A stretch of 64,000 nucleotides of DNA from Pseudomonas caspiana. Lineage in GTDB: Bacteria > Pseudomonadota > Gammaproteobacteria > Pseudomonadales > Pseudomonadaceae. The stretch spans positions 90,110-154,109 of the forward strand of contig NZ_LOHF01000015.1 in the NCBI RefSeq assembly GCF_002158995.1, given 5' to 3'. The first letter of the stretch is position 1. Each line of letters opens with the position of its first letter. The notes beneath the pieces were generated by a model, which saw only the letters and a list, made by a program, of their open reading frames with translations, was not told where the DNA came from and did not search any database. Positions 45,663-55,287 of the stretch are shown here, piece by piece. The position numbers and the translations under genes were made by a program.

Positions 45663-46580
45663 ATGAGCATGATCGATGACCTGAGTTTCTTTCAGCAGGT
45701 CGCCACACGCAGCAGCCTGACTGAAGTCGCGAGGCAACTTGGGCTATCACTGCCTGCGGTAAGCAAGCGTCTGAGCCAACTCGAAGCGCGGCTTGGCGTG
45801 CAATTGCTGCAACGCACCACGCGCAAATTGTCGCTCACTCCGGAGGGCGTGCTTTACCTGGAAGGCGGGCGACCCATCTTGCGTCAGCTTGACGAGCTGG
45901 AAAGTGCTCTGAACAGTCGGCAGCCCACCTTGCAGGGGCGCTTGCGCATCAACGGCACGCTGGGTTTTGGCCGTCGACATCTGGCGCCCGTGGTGTCGAG
46001 CTTTGCCCGTCTGCATCCCGAGCTGGAGATTTCTCTGGAGCTGACCAGCCAGCCCGTGAGCTTGCTGGATGATCAGTTCGACATCGGTGTGTTCATGGGC
46101 GAGCCACCAGACTCGCGGCTGATTGGGGTTCGCCTGTTGGAAAACCCGCGAATATTGTGTGCTTCACCCCAATATCTGGAGGGGCGGCCGGCATTGAAGC
46201 GCGTGGCCGACCTGGCCGAGCACAACTGCATCTTGCTGCGTCAGTTTGGCAGTGATTACGCGATCTGGCGCTTTCAGAAGGACGATCAGGATTTTGCCCA
46301 TAAAGTCAGCGGCACGCTGTCGAGCAACGACGGCGAGGTGGCACTCCGTCTGGCGCTGGAAGGTCACGGGCTGATCCTGCGGTCGCGCTGGGATGTGCAG
46401 GCACATCTGGAAAGCGGGCGGCTGGTGGCGGTACTGCAAGAATATCAACCGCCACGCGGCGATATCTTTGCGGTGTACCAGCATCGACGCCACATCCCGC
46501 AGCGTATCTCGCTATTCACCCGGTACCTCGCGCAAGAACTGACCAAGCGCCTGCCGTTTGCGGTGCCTGCGGCATTGTGA
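45663..46580 (+). CDS. LysR family regulator, DmlR-like
   Basis: The 305-residue protein has an N-terminal HTH (about residues 1-60: SSLTEVARQLGLSLPAVSKRLSQLE) and a substrate-binding domain. It is transcribed away from dmlA and resembles DmlR in position and in the RRHLAPVVSSFARLHPEL segment. It probably activates dmlA in response to D-malate or tartrate. An in-frame ATG two codons in is possible. Confidence 0.87.
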   Translation: MSMIDDLSFFQQVATRSSLTEVARQLGLSLPAVSKRLSQLEARLGVQLLQRTTRKLSLTPEGVLYLEGGRPILRQLDELESALNSRQPTLQGRLRINGTLGFGRRHLAPVVSSFARLHPELEISLELTSQPVSLLDDQFDIGVFMGEPPDSRLIGVRLLENPRILCASPQYLEGRPALKRVADLAEHNCILLRQFGSDYAIWRFQKDDQDFAHKVSGTLSSNDGEVALRLALEGHGLILRSRWDVQAHLESGRLVAVLQEYQPPRGDIFAVYQHRRHIPQRISLFTRYLAQELTKRLPFAVPAAL

Positions 46581-46634
46581 GTAAGCGGTAGCGCTCAATA
46601 ACAAAATGCAAACCGTTGAATCGGATGCATGTTC

Positions 46635-46706
46635 TGTAGGAGCTGCCGAAGGCTGCGAAGCCTTCATCCTGACACACTGCCATCGCAGCCTTCGGCAGCT
46701 CCCACA
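46635..46706. repeat. Intergenic inverted repeat, family A
   Basis: Arms TGTAGGAGCTGCCGAAGGCT and AGCCTTCGGCAGCTCCCACA. It lies after the LysR gene, in the 380-bp gap before the binding-protein gene; the rest of the gap shows no gene. Confidence 0.93.
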
Positions 46707-46960
46707 GGTCCAGTGTTCGCCGCGAGACAGCGTGGAGCCATGGGTAGCGGAGCAGTGCCTTCCAAAAAACGCCATAACCTAAAATCATGTCAGCAATGAT
46801 TATTGATGCATTGCCGGACCGCCCCCCGCTCTTGTAACGTCCTGTAGACCCGCTCGGTAACAATAAAAACTTAAAACCTGAGCATGCGTTGGTTTTTGCA
46901 GGGTGTTCAGAACAGGGTTTTTGCAGCTGCCGAATCATTCTACGTTCAGGAAGATTTGCC

Positions 46961-47998
46961 ATGAAAACCGTTTCATTGGGTTCAGTCTTATCCCTGTTGT
47001 GCGTGTCGATATCGTGCGCGATGTCAGTATCGGCAGAAGAAATCACCTTCGTTTCCCAAGGCGGGGTTTATCAGGAGGCCCAGACCAAGGCGATCCTCGA
47101 CCCGGCAGCCAAACGCCTGAACATCACCATCAAACAAGACAGTGTTCCTGACGCCTTGCCCATGGTCAAAGCCCAAGGCGCGGCAGGCAAGCCGGTCTGG
47201 GATGTGATCGATACGCCACCCTCCAACTGCATCCGGGGTGGCAATGAAGGGCTGATCGAGAAACTCGACCTGAGCAAAATGCCTAATGTGCAGGCCATGC
47301 CCGAAGCCTATCGCACGCCTTACTCGGTCGCTTACGAGTTCTATTCTTCCGTGCTCGGCTATAACACCAAAACATTGAAGAAGCTGCCTCAGAGCTGGGC
47401 TGACTTCTGGAATGTGAAGGAATTTCCCGGCACCCGCTCATTACGCAACGACCCTATGGGCACTTTGGAAGCCGCGTTGCTGTCGGACGGCGTGCCACGA
47501 GACAAGCTCTACCCACTGGACGTAGACCGGGCCTACAAGCGTCTCGAACAGATCAAACCCGATATCGCCGTCTGGTGGAGTTCGGGCGGGCAGTCCGCAC
47601 AGTTGCTCAACGACGGCGAAGTGGACATGTTGATGATCTGGAATGGTCGTGCCAGTGCTGTGCGCAAAGACAATCCTGATATCTCGTTCACCTACAACGA
47701 AGGCATCCTGCAAAACACCCAGTTGTGCATCCTGAAGAACGCCCCGAATTACGCCACCGCAGTCAAGTTCGTCAACGAAGCGCTCTCGCCAGACCTGCAG
47801 GCCAACCTGCCGCTGTACATCGATTACGGTCCTGGCAACCCGGCCGCGTTTGGCACTGGAAAGTTGACCGCCGAACGTGCCAAAGAGCTGCCTAGTTCTC
47901 CGGATAACGCCGCGAAGCAGGCGCTGATGTCCGAGGAGTGGTGGTCGTCGGCCGCGGGTATTGCCGCGAAGGATCGCTGGCTCAAGTTTGTCCAGTAG
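46961..47998 (+). CDS. ABC transporter substrate-binding protein (paralogue of the gene at 62747)
   Basis: The 345-residue product has a signal peptide ending near SVSAEE (residue 25) and a PotD/spermidine-type binding fold. It is a clear paralogue of the binding protein at 62747-63799: both share EITFVSQGG or DITFVSQGG, YQEAQ, the WDVIDTPPSNCIRGGNEGL/WDVVDLPTGDCVRGQQEGL block, SSGGQSAQL and GEVDM. No permease or ATPase gene accompanies it; it is followed nine bases later by a GMC oxidoreductase gene. It may feed the 57.7-62.4 kb transporter or another one. The start at 46961 has AGGAAG before it. Confidence 0.87.
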   Translation: MKTVSLGSVLSLLCVSISCAMSVSAEEITFVSQGGVYQEAQTKAILDPAAKRLNITIKQDSVPDALPMVKAQGAAGKPVWDVIDTPPSNCIRGGNEGLIEKLDLSKMPNVQAMPEAYRTPYSVAYEFYSSVLGYNTKTLKKLPQSWADFWNVKEFPGTRSLRNDPMGTLEAALLSDGVPRDKLYPLDVDRAYKRLEQIKPDIAVWWSSGGQSAQLLNDGEVDMLMIWNGRASAVRKDNPDISFTYNEGILQNTQLCILKNAPNYATAVKFVNEALSPDLQANLPLYIDYGPGNPAAFGTGKLTAERAKELPSSPDNAAKQALMSEEWWSSAAGIAAKDRWLKFVQ

Positions 47999-48007
47999 GC
48001 CAGCGCT

Positions 48008-49702
48008 GTGAAAGGTACCGACTACCTGATTCTGGGCGGCGGTTCGGCTGGCTGTGTGTTGGCTGCGCGGCTGTCCGAGGACCCCGGCACGCGTGTGTGC
48101 CTGATCGAAGCAGGGCGCGATATTTCGGCGGGCAATATGCCTGCCGAGATGCGTAGCCGCTATCCGGGGCGGGCCTATCTGGATACGCGCAATATCTGGC
48201 GCCAACTGACGGCGCTGATGGGCAAGCGCTCCACCGAGCGCCGCTATGAACAGGCTCGGTTGCTGGGCGGAGGTTCGGCCATCAACGCCTTGATGACCAA
48301 TCGTGGCGCGCCCGACGACTATGACGAATGGCAGCGACTCGGTGCTGAAGGCTGGAACTGGAACAATTGCCTGCCGTACTTCCGCAAGCTGGAAAACGAT
48401 ACCGACTTCGACGGTCCGTTGCATGGCAAGCAAGGGCCCCTGAGGATTCGCCGCACCGCGCAGGAATTTCTCTCACCCTTCGTCAAGGCGGTCATGAAGG
48501 TGCTGGGCGAAGGCGGACTGGCTACAAAAGCCGACCAGAACGGGCCTTGGGAGCCGGGTGTATTTGTTGGCGCAATCGGTGTCAGTCCTGAGGGGGAACG
48601 GATCCCCACGTCCGTGTGTTATCTGTCCGATGAAGTGCGCCAACGCAGCAATCTGAAAGTACGCACTGAATGTCTGGTCGACCGTGTGCTGTTCAAGTCT
48701 CATCAGGCGGTAGGCGCGCGCGTTGTCCTGGCGGACGGCACCTCGATTGATCTCTTTGCCAAGGAAGTGATTGTCTGCTCAGGGGCGATTCACAGCCCTG
48801 CGGTGTTGATGCGCAGCGGCATCGGGCCTGCCGATGAGCTGGTCCAGTCAGGCATTTTCGTCGTCGCGGATCGTCCAGGTGTCGGCCGTAATCTGATGGA
48901 GCATCCATCAATAGCGGTCTCGGCATTGTTGAGCAAAGCAGGGCGCACGGCGTTCCCCAGCGAACACCACGAGCAGGCCATCGTGCGCTTTTCTTCGGGT
49001 TTGCCGGACACCGTGCCTTGCGACATGCACGGCGCGATTCTCTCGCGTTCCGGCTGGCACTCTTTGGGCTATCGATTGGGCACGATGTTTTTCTGGGTCA
49101 ACAAGTCGTATTCCCGAGGTCGTGTTCGGCTGGCCTCCAGTGATCCGGCTCAGGAACCTGAAGTGGATTTCTGCATGCTTTCTGATCCGCGGGACCTGGA
49201 GCGTCTAAAGCAAGCGTTGAAACTTGGCGCGGCGACGCTTTCAGCCTCGCAGCTCAGTGCACAGCGCAGCGTAACGTTTCCCTCCAGTTATTCGCCCAGG
49301 GTCGCTAAAGTGGCGCAGCCTGGGCTGGTCAATGGCTTGCTTCGCGGGGTCTTGAGTCTGCTGCTGGATATCGCCGGGCCGTTTCGGGCGTGGCTGATTC
49401 ACCGGTTGGTGACTCAGGGGGTGACGCTGAAAAAGCTGGTTGCGGATGATGCGGCGCTGACCGACTTTGTCCGGAGAAATGTCGGCGGCACCTGGCACCC
49501 ATCGGGCACGTGCCGTATGGGTCGGGCGGACGATCCGCAGGCCGTCACGCTCAGTGATGGAAAGGTGATTGGCGTCACTGGCCTGCGAGTATGTGATGCG
49601 TCGTTGATGCCTTCAATTCCGTGCGCGAATACCAACGTGCCGACCATCATGATTGCCGAGCGGATTGCGGATCTGATCAAGGCTGAAAGTCAGCAAAAAT
49701 GA
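48008..49702 (+). CDS. GMC family FAD-dependent oxidoreductase (choline dehydrogenase-like)
   Basis: The 564-residue enzyme has the FAD motif YLILGGGSAGCVLAARLSED at the N-terminus, the second GMC signature CSGAIHSPAVLMRSGIGP and the catalytic His segment GGTWHPSGTCRMG, as in choline dehydrogenases and other alcohol dehydrogenases of the family. It starts at GTG 48008, only nine bases after the binding-protein stop, so both are probably one transcript and the ligand may be its substrate, an alcohol or amino alcohol. BetA itself would be longer-linked with betB, absent here. Confidence 0.87.
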   Translation: MKGTDYLILGGGSAGCVLAARLSEDPGTRVCLIEAGRDISAGNMPAEMRSRYPGRAYLDTRNIWRQLTALMGKRSTERRYEQARLLGGGSAINALMTNRGAPDDYDEWQRLGAEGWNWNNCLPYFRKLENDTDFDGPLHGKQGPLRIRRTAQEFLSPFVKAVMKVLGEGGLATKADQNGPWEPGVFVGAIGVSPEGERIPTSVCYLSDEVRQRSNLKVRTECLVDRVLFKSHQAVGARVVLADGTSIDLFAKEVIVCSGAIHSPAVLMRSGIGPADELVQSGIFVVADRPGVGRNLMEHPSIAVSALLSKAGRTAFPSEHHEQAIVRFSSGLPDTVPCDMHGAILSRSGWHSLGYRLGTMFFWVNKSYSRGRVRLASSDPAQEPEVDFCMLSDPRDLERLKQALKLGAATLSASQLSAQRSVTFPSSYSPRVAKVAQPGLVNGLLRGVLSLLLDIAGPFRAWLIHRLVTQGVTLKKLVADDAALTDFVRRNVGGTWHPSGTCRMGRADDPQAVTLSDGKVIGVTGLRVCDASLMPSIPCANTNVPTIMIAERIADLIKAESQQK

Positions 49703-49722
49703 TCCTGTAGGGCGCATTTTTG

Positions 49723-49794
49723 TGTAGGAGCTGCCGAAGGCTGCGAAATGGTTTTCTGAAACAACGCTTATCGCAGCCTTCGGCAGCTCCTACA
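49723..49794. repeat. Intergenic inverted repeat, family A
   Basis: Arms TGTAGGAGCTGCCGAAGGCT and CAGCCTTCGGCAGCTCCTAC, with GAAATGGTTTTCTGAAACAA in the spacer. It sits between the convergent GMC and aldehyde dehydrogenase genes. Confidence 0.94.
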
Positions 49795-49833
49795 AAGTCA
49801 TCTACACGAATATTGCGTTCCGCGGCTCGACCG

Positions 49834-51261
49834 TTACGGCTGATACCCCACAATCGCCTTGGTCTCCAGAAAAGCCTCCAGCCCCCACTCGGCATATTCA
49901 CGGCCATTCCCGGATTGCTTGTAACCGCCAAAAGGTGCGCCGGGGTTCCAGTCGGGATGGTTGATGTAGACACCACCCACTCGCAGTTGCAAGGCAATGT
50001 CTCGTGCCCGTTGCAGGTTTGATGACTGCACGTAACCGGCCAGGCCAAACACGCTGTCATTGGCCAACGCCACCGCGTGCTCATCATCGTCGTAGGCCTG
50101 AATCACCAGCACCGGTCCAAATATTTCTTCCCGGGCGATGGTCATGTCCGGTGTCACCCCGGCAAACACCGTAGGTTTCACGTAGTAACCACGTTCCAGA
50201 CCTTCAGGCCGGCCCAGGCCGCCGCAGACCAGTTGCGCACCTCCCGCAATGCCTATGGCAATCATCCGCTGAATAGCCTGGAACTGCCGTTCGCTGATCA
50301 CCGGTCCCATCGTGGATTGCGGGTCGCTGGGGGCGCCGACCTGATGAGCCAGGGCGGCGCGACGAGCGAACTCTACCGCTCGGTCATGCAGCGCCGCAGG
50401 CACCAGCATCCGGGTCGGTGCGTTGCACGATTGCCCGCTGTTGCCAAAGCAGCCGTTCACGCCGGAGGTCACCGCTTTTTCCAGGTCGACATCGTCCAGC
50501 AGGATGTTGGCCGATTTGCCGCCTAACTCCTGATGGACCCGCTTCACGGTCGGTGCGGCCAGGCGAGCGACCTCGACGCCGGCCCGGGTGGAGCCGGTGA
50601 AGGACACCATGTCCACGTCGGGATGGGCAGCCAGCGCTGCGCCCACCGTAGGGCCGTCGCCATTGATCAGGTTGAATACACCGGCAGGCACCCCGGCGTC
50701 ATGCATGACCTCGGCAAACAACACCGCGTTCAACGGGGCGATCTCACTGGGTTTGAGAACCATCGTGCAGCCCGCAGCCAATGCCGGGGCGACCTTGCAG
50801 ACGACCTGATTGATGGGCCAGTTCCAGGGGGTTATCAACGCGACCACGCCGACAGGCTCAAGGTTGATCAGCGTATTGCCGGTGGTTTTCTGAAAATCAA
50901 ACGTGTCCAGCGTGCGTAGCAGTTGCTGCAGGTGACGCTTGCCAATACCGGCTTGCCAGTCGTAAGCCAGCGCTTTGGGTGCGCCGACTTCTGCCATGAT
51001 CGCTTCGGCAATTTCGTCGTAGCGCTGCATGAACACGTCCAGAATCTGCTCGACCAGTAGTCTCCTTTCGTCAGGCGAGGTGCGCGCGAATGACGGGAAT
51101 GCGCGCCTCGCCGCTGATACGGCGGCATCAACGTCAGCCTGATTACCCATGGCGATCTTGCAGAAGGGCTGCTCTGTCGCCGGGTTGACGACCGTCAGTT
51201 GCGTGTCGCCCGCGGGTGTTACCCAGCGGCCATCGATATAAAACTTCAGTGCATTTTCCAT
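49834..51261 (-). CDS. NAD(P)-dependent aldehyde dehydrogenase
   Basis: The 475-residue product has the ALDH signatures: ITPWNWPINQVV, VSFTGSTRAG, catalytic Glu in HQELGGKSA and catalytic Cys in FGNSGQSCNAPTRM. The start at 51261 (MENALKFYIDGRW) is chosen; a much longer frame to 51423 extends into the control region of the divergent LysR. It oxidises an aldehyde to acid; candidates include the products of the neighbouring amine oxidase or GMC enzyme. It is divergent from the LysR gene at 51435. Confidence 0.88.
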   Translation of the reverse strand: MENALKFYIDGRWVTPAGDTQLTVVNPATEQPFCKIAMGNQADVDAAVSAARRAFPSFARTSPDERRLLVEQILDVFMQRYDEIAEAIMAEVGAPKALAYDWQAGIGKRHLQQLLRTLDTFDFQKTTGNTLINLEPVGVVALITPWNWPINQVVCKVAPALAAGCTMVLKPSEIAPLNAVLFAEVMHDAGVPAGVFNLINGDGPTVGAALAAHPDVDMVSFTGSTRAGVEVARLAAPTVKRVHQELGGKSANILLDDVDLEKAVTSGVNGCFGNSGQSCNAPTRMLVPAALHDRAVEFARRAALAHQVGAPSDPQSTMGPVISERQFQAIQRMIAIGIAGGAQLVCGGLGRPEGLERGYYVKPTVFAGVTPDMTIAREEIFGPVLVIQAYDDDEHAVALANDSVFGLAGYVQSSNLQRARDIALQLRVGGVYINHPDWNPGAPFGGYKQSGNGREYAEWGLEAFLETKAIVGYQP

Positions 51262-51434
51262 AATCGGGCGCAGTCTCGTTGGGAGGAGGGAACGTGACGA
51301 AGGAAGTGCTGAGTGTGAATGTCGGTCTCGGATCGCAATGGGCGTAGAAAGCACATTCAGTCGCTCGCAAGAATAAGCATCTATTTCTGCATCCGACAAT
51401 TTACTAATAGTTGCTTCAGGCATAAGCTCAGGTC

Positions 51435-52382
51435 ATGTCTAATCTTCGTCGAAAGCTTCCCAGTTCAAGTTCCCTGTTCGTCTTCGAGGCGGCCGCACGG
51501 TGTGGCAGCTTCACGCGGGCGGCGGATGAGCTGTGCGTCAGCCAGCCAGCGGTCAGTCGGATGTTGTCACGCCTGGAAGAACATCTCGGCGTGCAGCTTT
51601 TTGAGCGCATGCGCGGTGGTGCGCGACTGACCGAAAGCGGCAGTATTCTGTACCGCAGGGTCCAGGAAGGTTTTAGTACGATCGAGTCGGCAATCAGCGA
51701 AATCGAGTCCCGTGCCACGGGTATCGAAACGGTTACGCTGTCAGTGTCAACGGCGTTCACCACCCACTGGTTGATGCCCCGCATGAGCCGTTTCAATCAG
51801 CGTTTTCCCAGCGTGGACATGCGCTTTCAGTTGATGTCCGGCCGGATTGGCGGACCATTGGTGGATGTCGATCTGGGCATGCGCTACCTCGACTCAGGCA
51901 GTCTGAAAGCCACGGATATGCTGGTCATACCTGAAATAATGCTGCCAGTCTGCAACCCGCAATACCTCAAACAGGTCGTGCACGGCACAGGTAAAAAACA
52001 GCCGCCGACGCTGATCTGCATGGACAACCAGGACCGTGATTGGGCGCAGGATTTCGGCTCGTCCGGCCGCTCCGAAAATGCGTTGATATTCTCCGATTAT
52101 GCGGTGGTGGTGCAGGCCGCCTTGTTGGGTCAGGGTATGGCGCTGGGATGGCTGACGGTTGTTTCCAACAGCCTGGTCAAAGGCGAACTGGTACCGGCCG
52201 TCGAGCAGCTCAGGGTCACGTCGCGGCGTTGTTGCCTGGTCACTCCGGCGAGTCGTCCGGTGCGGCCGGTGGTGGAAAATATCCGCGACTGGATCATCGA
52301 AGAAATGCGCGCTGACCTTCTGCAAGTGGATGCGCTTTACCCACATTTAGGCCTGGCAACCCACTTGGAACCGGCTCGTTGA
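51435..52382 (+). CDS. LysR family regulator (GcvA-like)
   Basis: The 315-residue protein has an N-terminal HTH (SFTRAADELCVSQPAVSRMLSRLEEHLG) and a substrate-binding domain of the GcvA-like type. The divergent ALDH gene starts 173 bases away, so ALDH is its probable target. A HAD hydrolase and an amine oxidase gene follow on the same strand. Confidence 0.86.
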   Translation: MSNLRRKLPSSSSLFVFEAAARCGSFTRAADELCVSQPAVSRMLSRLEEHLGVQLFERMRGGARLTESGSILYRRVQEGFSTIESAISEIESRATGIETVTLSVSTAFTTHWLMPRMSRFNQRFPSVDMRFQLMSGRIGGPLVDVDLGMRYLDSGSLKATDMLVIPEIMLPVCNPQYLKQVVHGTGKKQPPTLICMDNQDRDWAQDFGSSGRSENALIFSDYAVVVQAALLGQGMALGWLTVVSNSLVKGELVPAVEQLRVTSRRCCLVTPASRPVRPVVENIRDWIIEEMRADLLQVDALYPHLGLATHLEPAR

Positions 52383-52524
52383 GATCAGGTGTGCCGCACA
52401 CAGTAAAAAAACCGTAGGTTATGCTTCGAGGCCCGTACAAAACGGAATATTTCATGGGGAGAGCAGGCAGATAATGGGTTTACCCAGCTTGCTTTCCCTT
52501 ATGAATTATCTTGCGGAGCGCCTT

Positions 52525-53229
52525 ATGTCATTCAAGCAATTCAAAGCCCTGACGTTCGATGTCGTTGGCACCCTCATTGATTTCGAGGCAGGCATCCTTG
52601 CTCACGTGCGTGAAGTGGCGGGCGAAGCGGGTAAAGCCTGCAGTAATGACGACATTCTCAAAGCCTATCGCGAAGCACGTGCCCAGACCGACTCGGGCTG
52701 GTGGCCGGACGATCTGGAGCGCTGCTACCACGTCATTGCTTCGAAACTGGGGCTGCCGGACAACGATGAATACGCCAAAGGCCTGAGCCTGGCGGTCAAA
52801 AACTTCCCGGCGTTCCCTGATTCGGTTGAAGCACTGAAGCGTCTGCGCAAGCACTTCAAGCTGGTTGCCACGACGAACTCGCGCATCTGGGCGCTGGATT
52901 TCATGGCCAAGACGCTGGACGAGCCGTTCGACGTGCGCGTGACCGTGGACGACGTCCGTTTTGAAAAGCCTGACCCACAGTTCTTCGCCTATACCCGTGG
53001 CGTATTGGCTACCCAAGGCATCCTGTTCGAAAACATCCTGCACGTTGCGCAGAGTCAGTATCACGACATCGGTGTGGCAATGCGTCTGGGCTATCAAACC
53101 TGCTGGATCGAGCGTCGTTTCGCCCAGAAGGGTACCGGTGGCACGCTTGAGTCCGAGCGAGTAGAGCCGCATTACCATTTCACTTCGCTGGCGCAACTGG
53201 CCGACGCAGTCGAGAAAGAACTCGGCTGA
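52525..53229 (+). CDS. HAD-family hydrolase (haloacid dehalogenase-like)
   Basis: The 234-residue product keeps all HAD motifs: nucleophile Asp in LTFDVVGTLID, motif II Thr in LVATTNSRIW, motif III Lys in FEKPDPQFF and HVAQSQYHDIGVA near the C-terminus. It should be an active phosphatase or dehalogenase. The start at ATG 52525 with TTGCGGAGCGCC before it is favoured over an ATG at 52474. A degenerate paralogue lies at 55288-55974. It is followed, 81 bases on, by the FAD oxidoreductase gene. Confidence 0.88.
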   Translation: MSFKQFKALTFDVVGTLIDFEAGILAHVREVAGEAGKACSNDDILKAYREARAQTDSGWWPDDLERCYHVIASKLGLPDNDEYAKGLSLAVKNFPAFPDSVEALKRLRKHFKLVATTNSRIWALDFMAKTLDEPFDVRVTVDDVRFEKPDPQFFAYTRGVLATQGILFENILHVAQSQYHDIGVAMRLGYQTCWIERRFAQKGTGGTLESERVEPHYHFTSLAQLADAVEKELG

Positions 53230-53310
53230 GGGTGCCTTGAGCGGGTTTGACGATTCTGGCGCCCGGGCAATGCCGCGAGCGCCTTTGTTCTTTTTAGCCG
53301 GATGCTGGCC

Positions 53311-54594
53311 ATGACTGTTCAGAGCTTGTGGGCGGCAACTGCCCAATCTTCTCCTGCACTGCAATCGCTTGAAGGCGATCGCCAGTGTGACGTGGTGATC
53401 ATCGGTGCCGGTTACACCGGACTGTCTGCGGCGCACCATATTGCCCTGAGCGGCCGTGAGCCGTTGATCGTTGAAGCCAATACGCTCGCCTGGGGCGCCA
53501 GCGGGCGCAATGGCGGGGTGGTTTCACCCAAGTTCCGGGTTGGTTTTCCGACGCTGATGGAGCGTTTCGGTCGTGATACTGCCCTGCACATGTATCGCAC
53601 CGGTTATGCGGCAGTGGACAGTCTGGTGGAGATGGTCGACAGCCTTGGCTTGTCAGGGGCGCAACTGCACATGGGCGGGCATATCGCCGCCGCGCATAAC
53701 GTTCATGCGTTAGGCGGGCTCGAGTCCACTGCAAACTGGATCAAACGGGAAACCGGTGGCACGTCTTCGCTGATGATCAGCGCCGAACAGGTTCGCGAGG
53801 CCACCGGATCGAAGATTTTCGCCGGTGGCTTGCTGACGCCGAAAGCAGGTGGCATTCACCCGCTCAACTACGCGCGTGGCATTGCAAAGAGCCTGACTGA
53901 GCGTGGGGTGAAGTTGTACATCAACAGCCCGGCCAACCAGGTTCGTCACGAGGCAGGCCGCGTCATTGTCATGACCCCTAAAGGGCGCGTCAGCGCGCGG
54001 CAGGTGATTTACGCCACCAATGGCTATTCCGATCAGACCCGGGCTACCGATACGTTGCATCGCCGATTGATCCCGTTTCGCAGCGCGATCATTGCGACTG
54101 AGCCGCTACCCGCTGATGTACTGGCGCAAATCATGCCGGGTGGTCAGGTATGTGGTGATACCAAGCGTATGTTGCGCTGGTTCAGGGTCGTCGGTGACCG
54201 GCTGATCTTTGGCGGGCGAGGTGCCTTTGGCAAGAACGATTCCGAGAGCGCCTTCCGTACCTTGCAGCGCAGCATGGGAGAGGTGTTTCCGGTACTGCGT
54301 GATCACCAGATTGATTTTCGCTGGTCCGGTCTGGTTGCCATGACGCTGGATTACCTGCCTCATGCCGGACAACTGGACGAACGCAGTTTCTACGCGATCG
54401 GTTACAACGGCGGCGGGGTTGCCATGTCGACTTACATGGGTGGGCAACTGGCAAAGATGACGGCCGGAGAGAAGGTCGATCTGGGTCTGCTTTGCGGAGA
54501 CAAATTCAACCCTATTCCCCTGCACGCATTCCGCGCACCGGGCGTGCGTCTGGCGGCGGGTTGGCAGCAATTACTGGATGTGATTGGCCGGTGA
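53311..54594 (+). CDS. FAD-dependent oxidoreductase (gamma-glutamylputrescine oxidase/DadA-like)
   Basis: The 427-residue enzyme has the FAD motif VVIIGAGYTGLSAAHHIAL and a DAO fold, with GASGRNGGVVSPKFRVGFP after it, and C-terminal YNGGGVAMSTYMGGQLAKM, as in PuuB-type oxidases and other amine oxidases. It probably oxidises an amine to an aldehyde plus ammonia. The neighbouring aldehyde dehydrogenase and GabT/GabD-like genes could then metabolise the aldehyde. An ATG nine bases upstream (53302) is an alternative start. Confidence 0.85.
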   Translation: MTVQSLWAATAQSSPALQSLEGDRQCDVVIIGAGYTGLSAAHHIALSGREPLIVEANTLAWGASGRNGGVVSPKFRVGFPTLMERFGRDTALHMYRTGYAAVDSLVEMVDSLGLSGAQLHMGGHIAAAHNVHALGGLESTANWIKRETGGTSSLMISAEQVREATGSKIFAGGLLTPKAGGIHPLNYARGIAKSLTERGVKLYINSPANQVRHEAGRVIVMTPKGRVSARQVIYATNGYSDQTRATDTLHRRLIPFRSAIIATEPLPADVLAQIMPGGQVCGDTKRMLRWFRVVGDRLIFGGRGAFGKNDSESAFRTLQRSMGEVFPVLRDHQIDFRWSGLVAMTLDYLPHAGQLDERSFYAIGYNGGGVAMSTYMGGQLAKMTAGEKVDLGLLCGDKFNPIPLHAFRAPGVRLAAGWQQLLDVIGR

Positions 54595-54631
54595 TTATGG
54601 CGCTACGCTGGTTCGCGTAAAACATTGAACC

Positions 54632-54703
54632 TGTAGGAGCTGCCGAAGGCTGCGATGGCGGCGTATCAGAATGAATGCTTCGCAGCCTTCGGTAGCTCCT
54701 ACA
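54632..54703. repeat. Intergenic inverted repeat, family A
   Basis: Arms TGTAGGAGCTGCCGAAGGCT and GCAGCCTTCGGTAGCTCCTA, one mismatch. It lies between the convergent oxidoreductase and Lrp genes. Confidence 0.93.
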
Positions 54704-54756
54704 GAAAAAGCTTTCTGTTGAGTTTTGTGGCCAGGAGCAACTGAGTGTTGTGCCTG

Positions 54757-55248
54757 TCACACCGCTCTAACCAGACTCCGCAGCGGCACGGTGCTTTTTA
54801 CCACTGGTGACTTGATCACAATGTAGCTGAAGTACTTCTCGATGCCGATATTCTTGTCCAGGATCGACTCCATCAATTCCTGGTAGTGCTGAATGCTGCT
54901 GCACAGGAAGCGCACCAGATAGTCGTAGCCGCCGCTGATCAAATGGCATTCGAGCACTTCATCGATGTTGCGGATGCTCGATTCAAACTTCACGAAGTCT
55001 CCACGCTTGTGGTCGGATAGGGTGACTTCGGTGAAGACGGTGACCGAGTTGGCGAACTTGGCCAGATTGACGTGGGCTTCATAGCCGCTGATATAGCCTG
55101 CCGACTCGAGGCGTTTAACCCTTTGCAGGCAAGGACTGGGAGACAGACCGACAGCTTCGGCGAGGCTGACGTTGGTCATTCGCCCGTCTTTCTGCAATTG
55201 GACCAGGATGTTGATGTCGATACGATCGAGCTTCGTTGCTGCGTCCAT
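54757..55248 (-). CDS. Lrp/AsnC family transcriptional regulator
   Basis: The 163-residue product has an N-terminal HTH (LAEAVGLSPSPCLQRVKRLE) and a C-terminal RAM/AsnC ligand-binding domain (about residues 75-150). It is the last gene in the leftward series after the HAD-like gene (40-base gap). It is likely to control the amine-catabolic genes in response to an amino acid or amine. Confidence 0.88.
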   Translation of the reverse strand: MDAATKLDRIDINILVQLQKDGRMTNVSLAEAVGLSPSPCLQRVKRLESAGYISGYEAHVNLAKFANSVTVFTEVTLSDHKRGDFVKFESSIRNIDEVLECHLISGGYDYLVRFLCSSIQHYQELMESILDKNIGIEKYFSYIVIKSPVVKSTVPLRSLVRAV

Positions 55249-55287
55249 GGTTCAGTCCTCGCAATTTCAAAATCCTGCCTGCACGCC

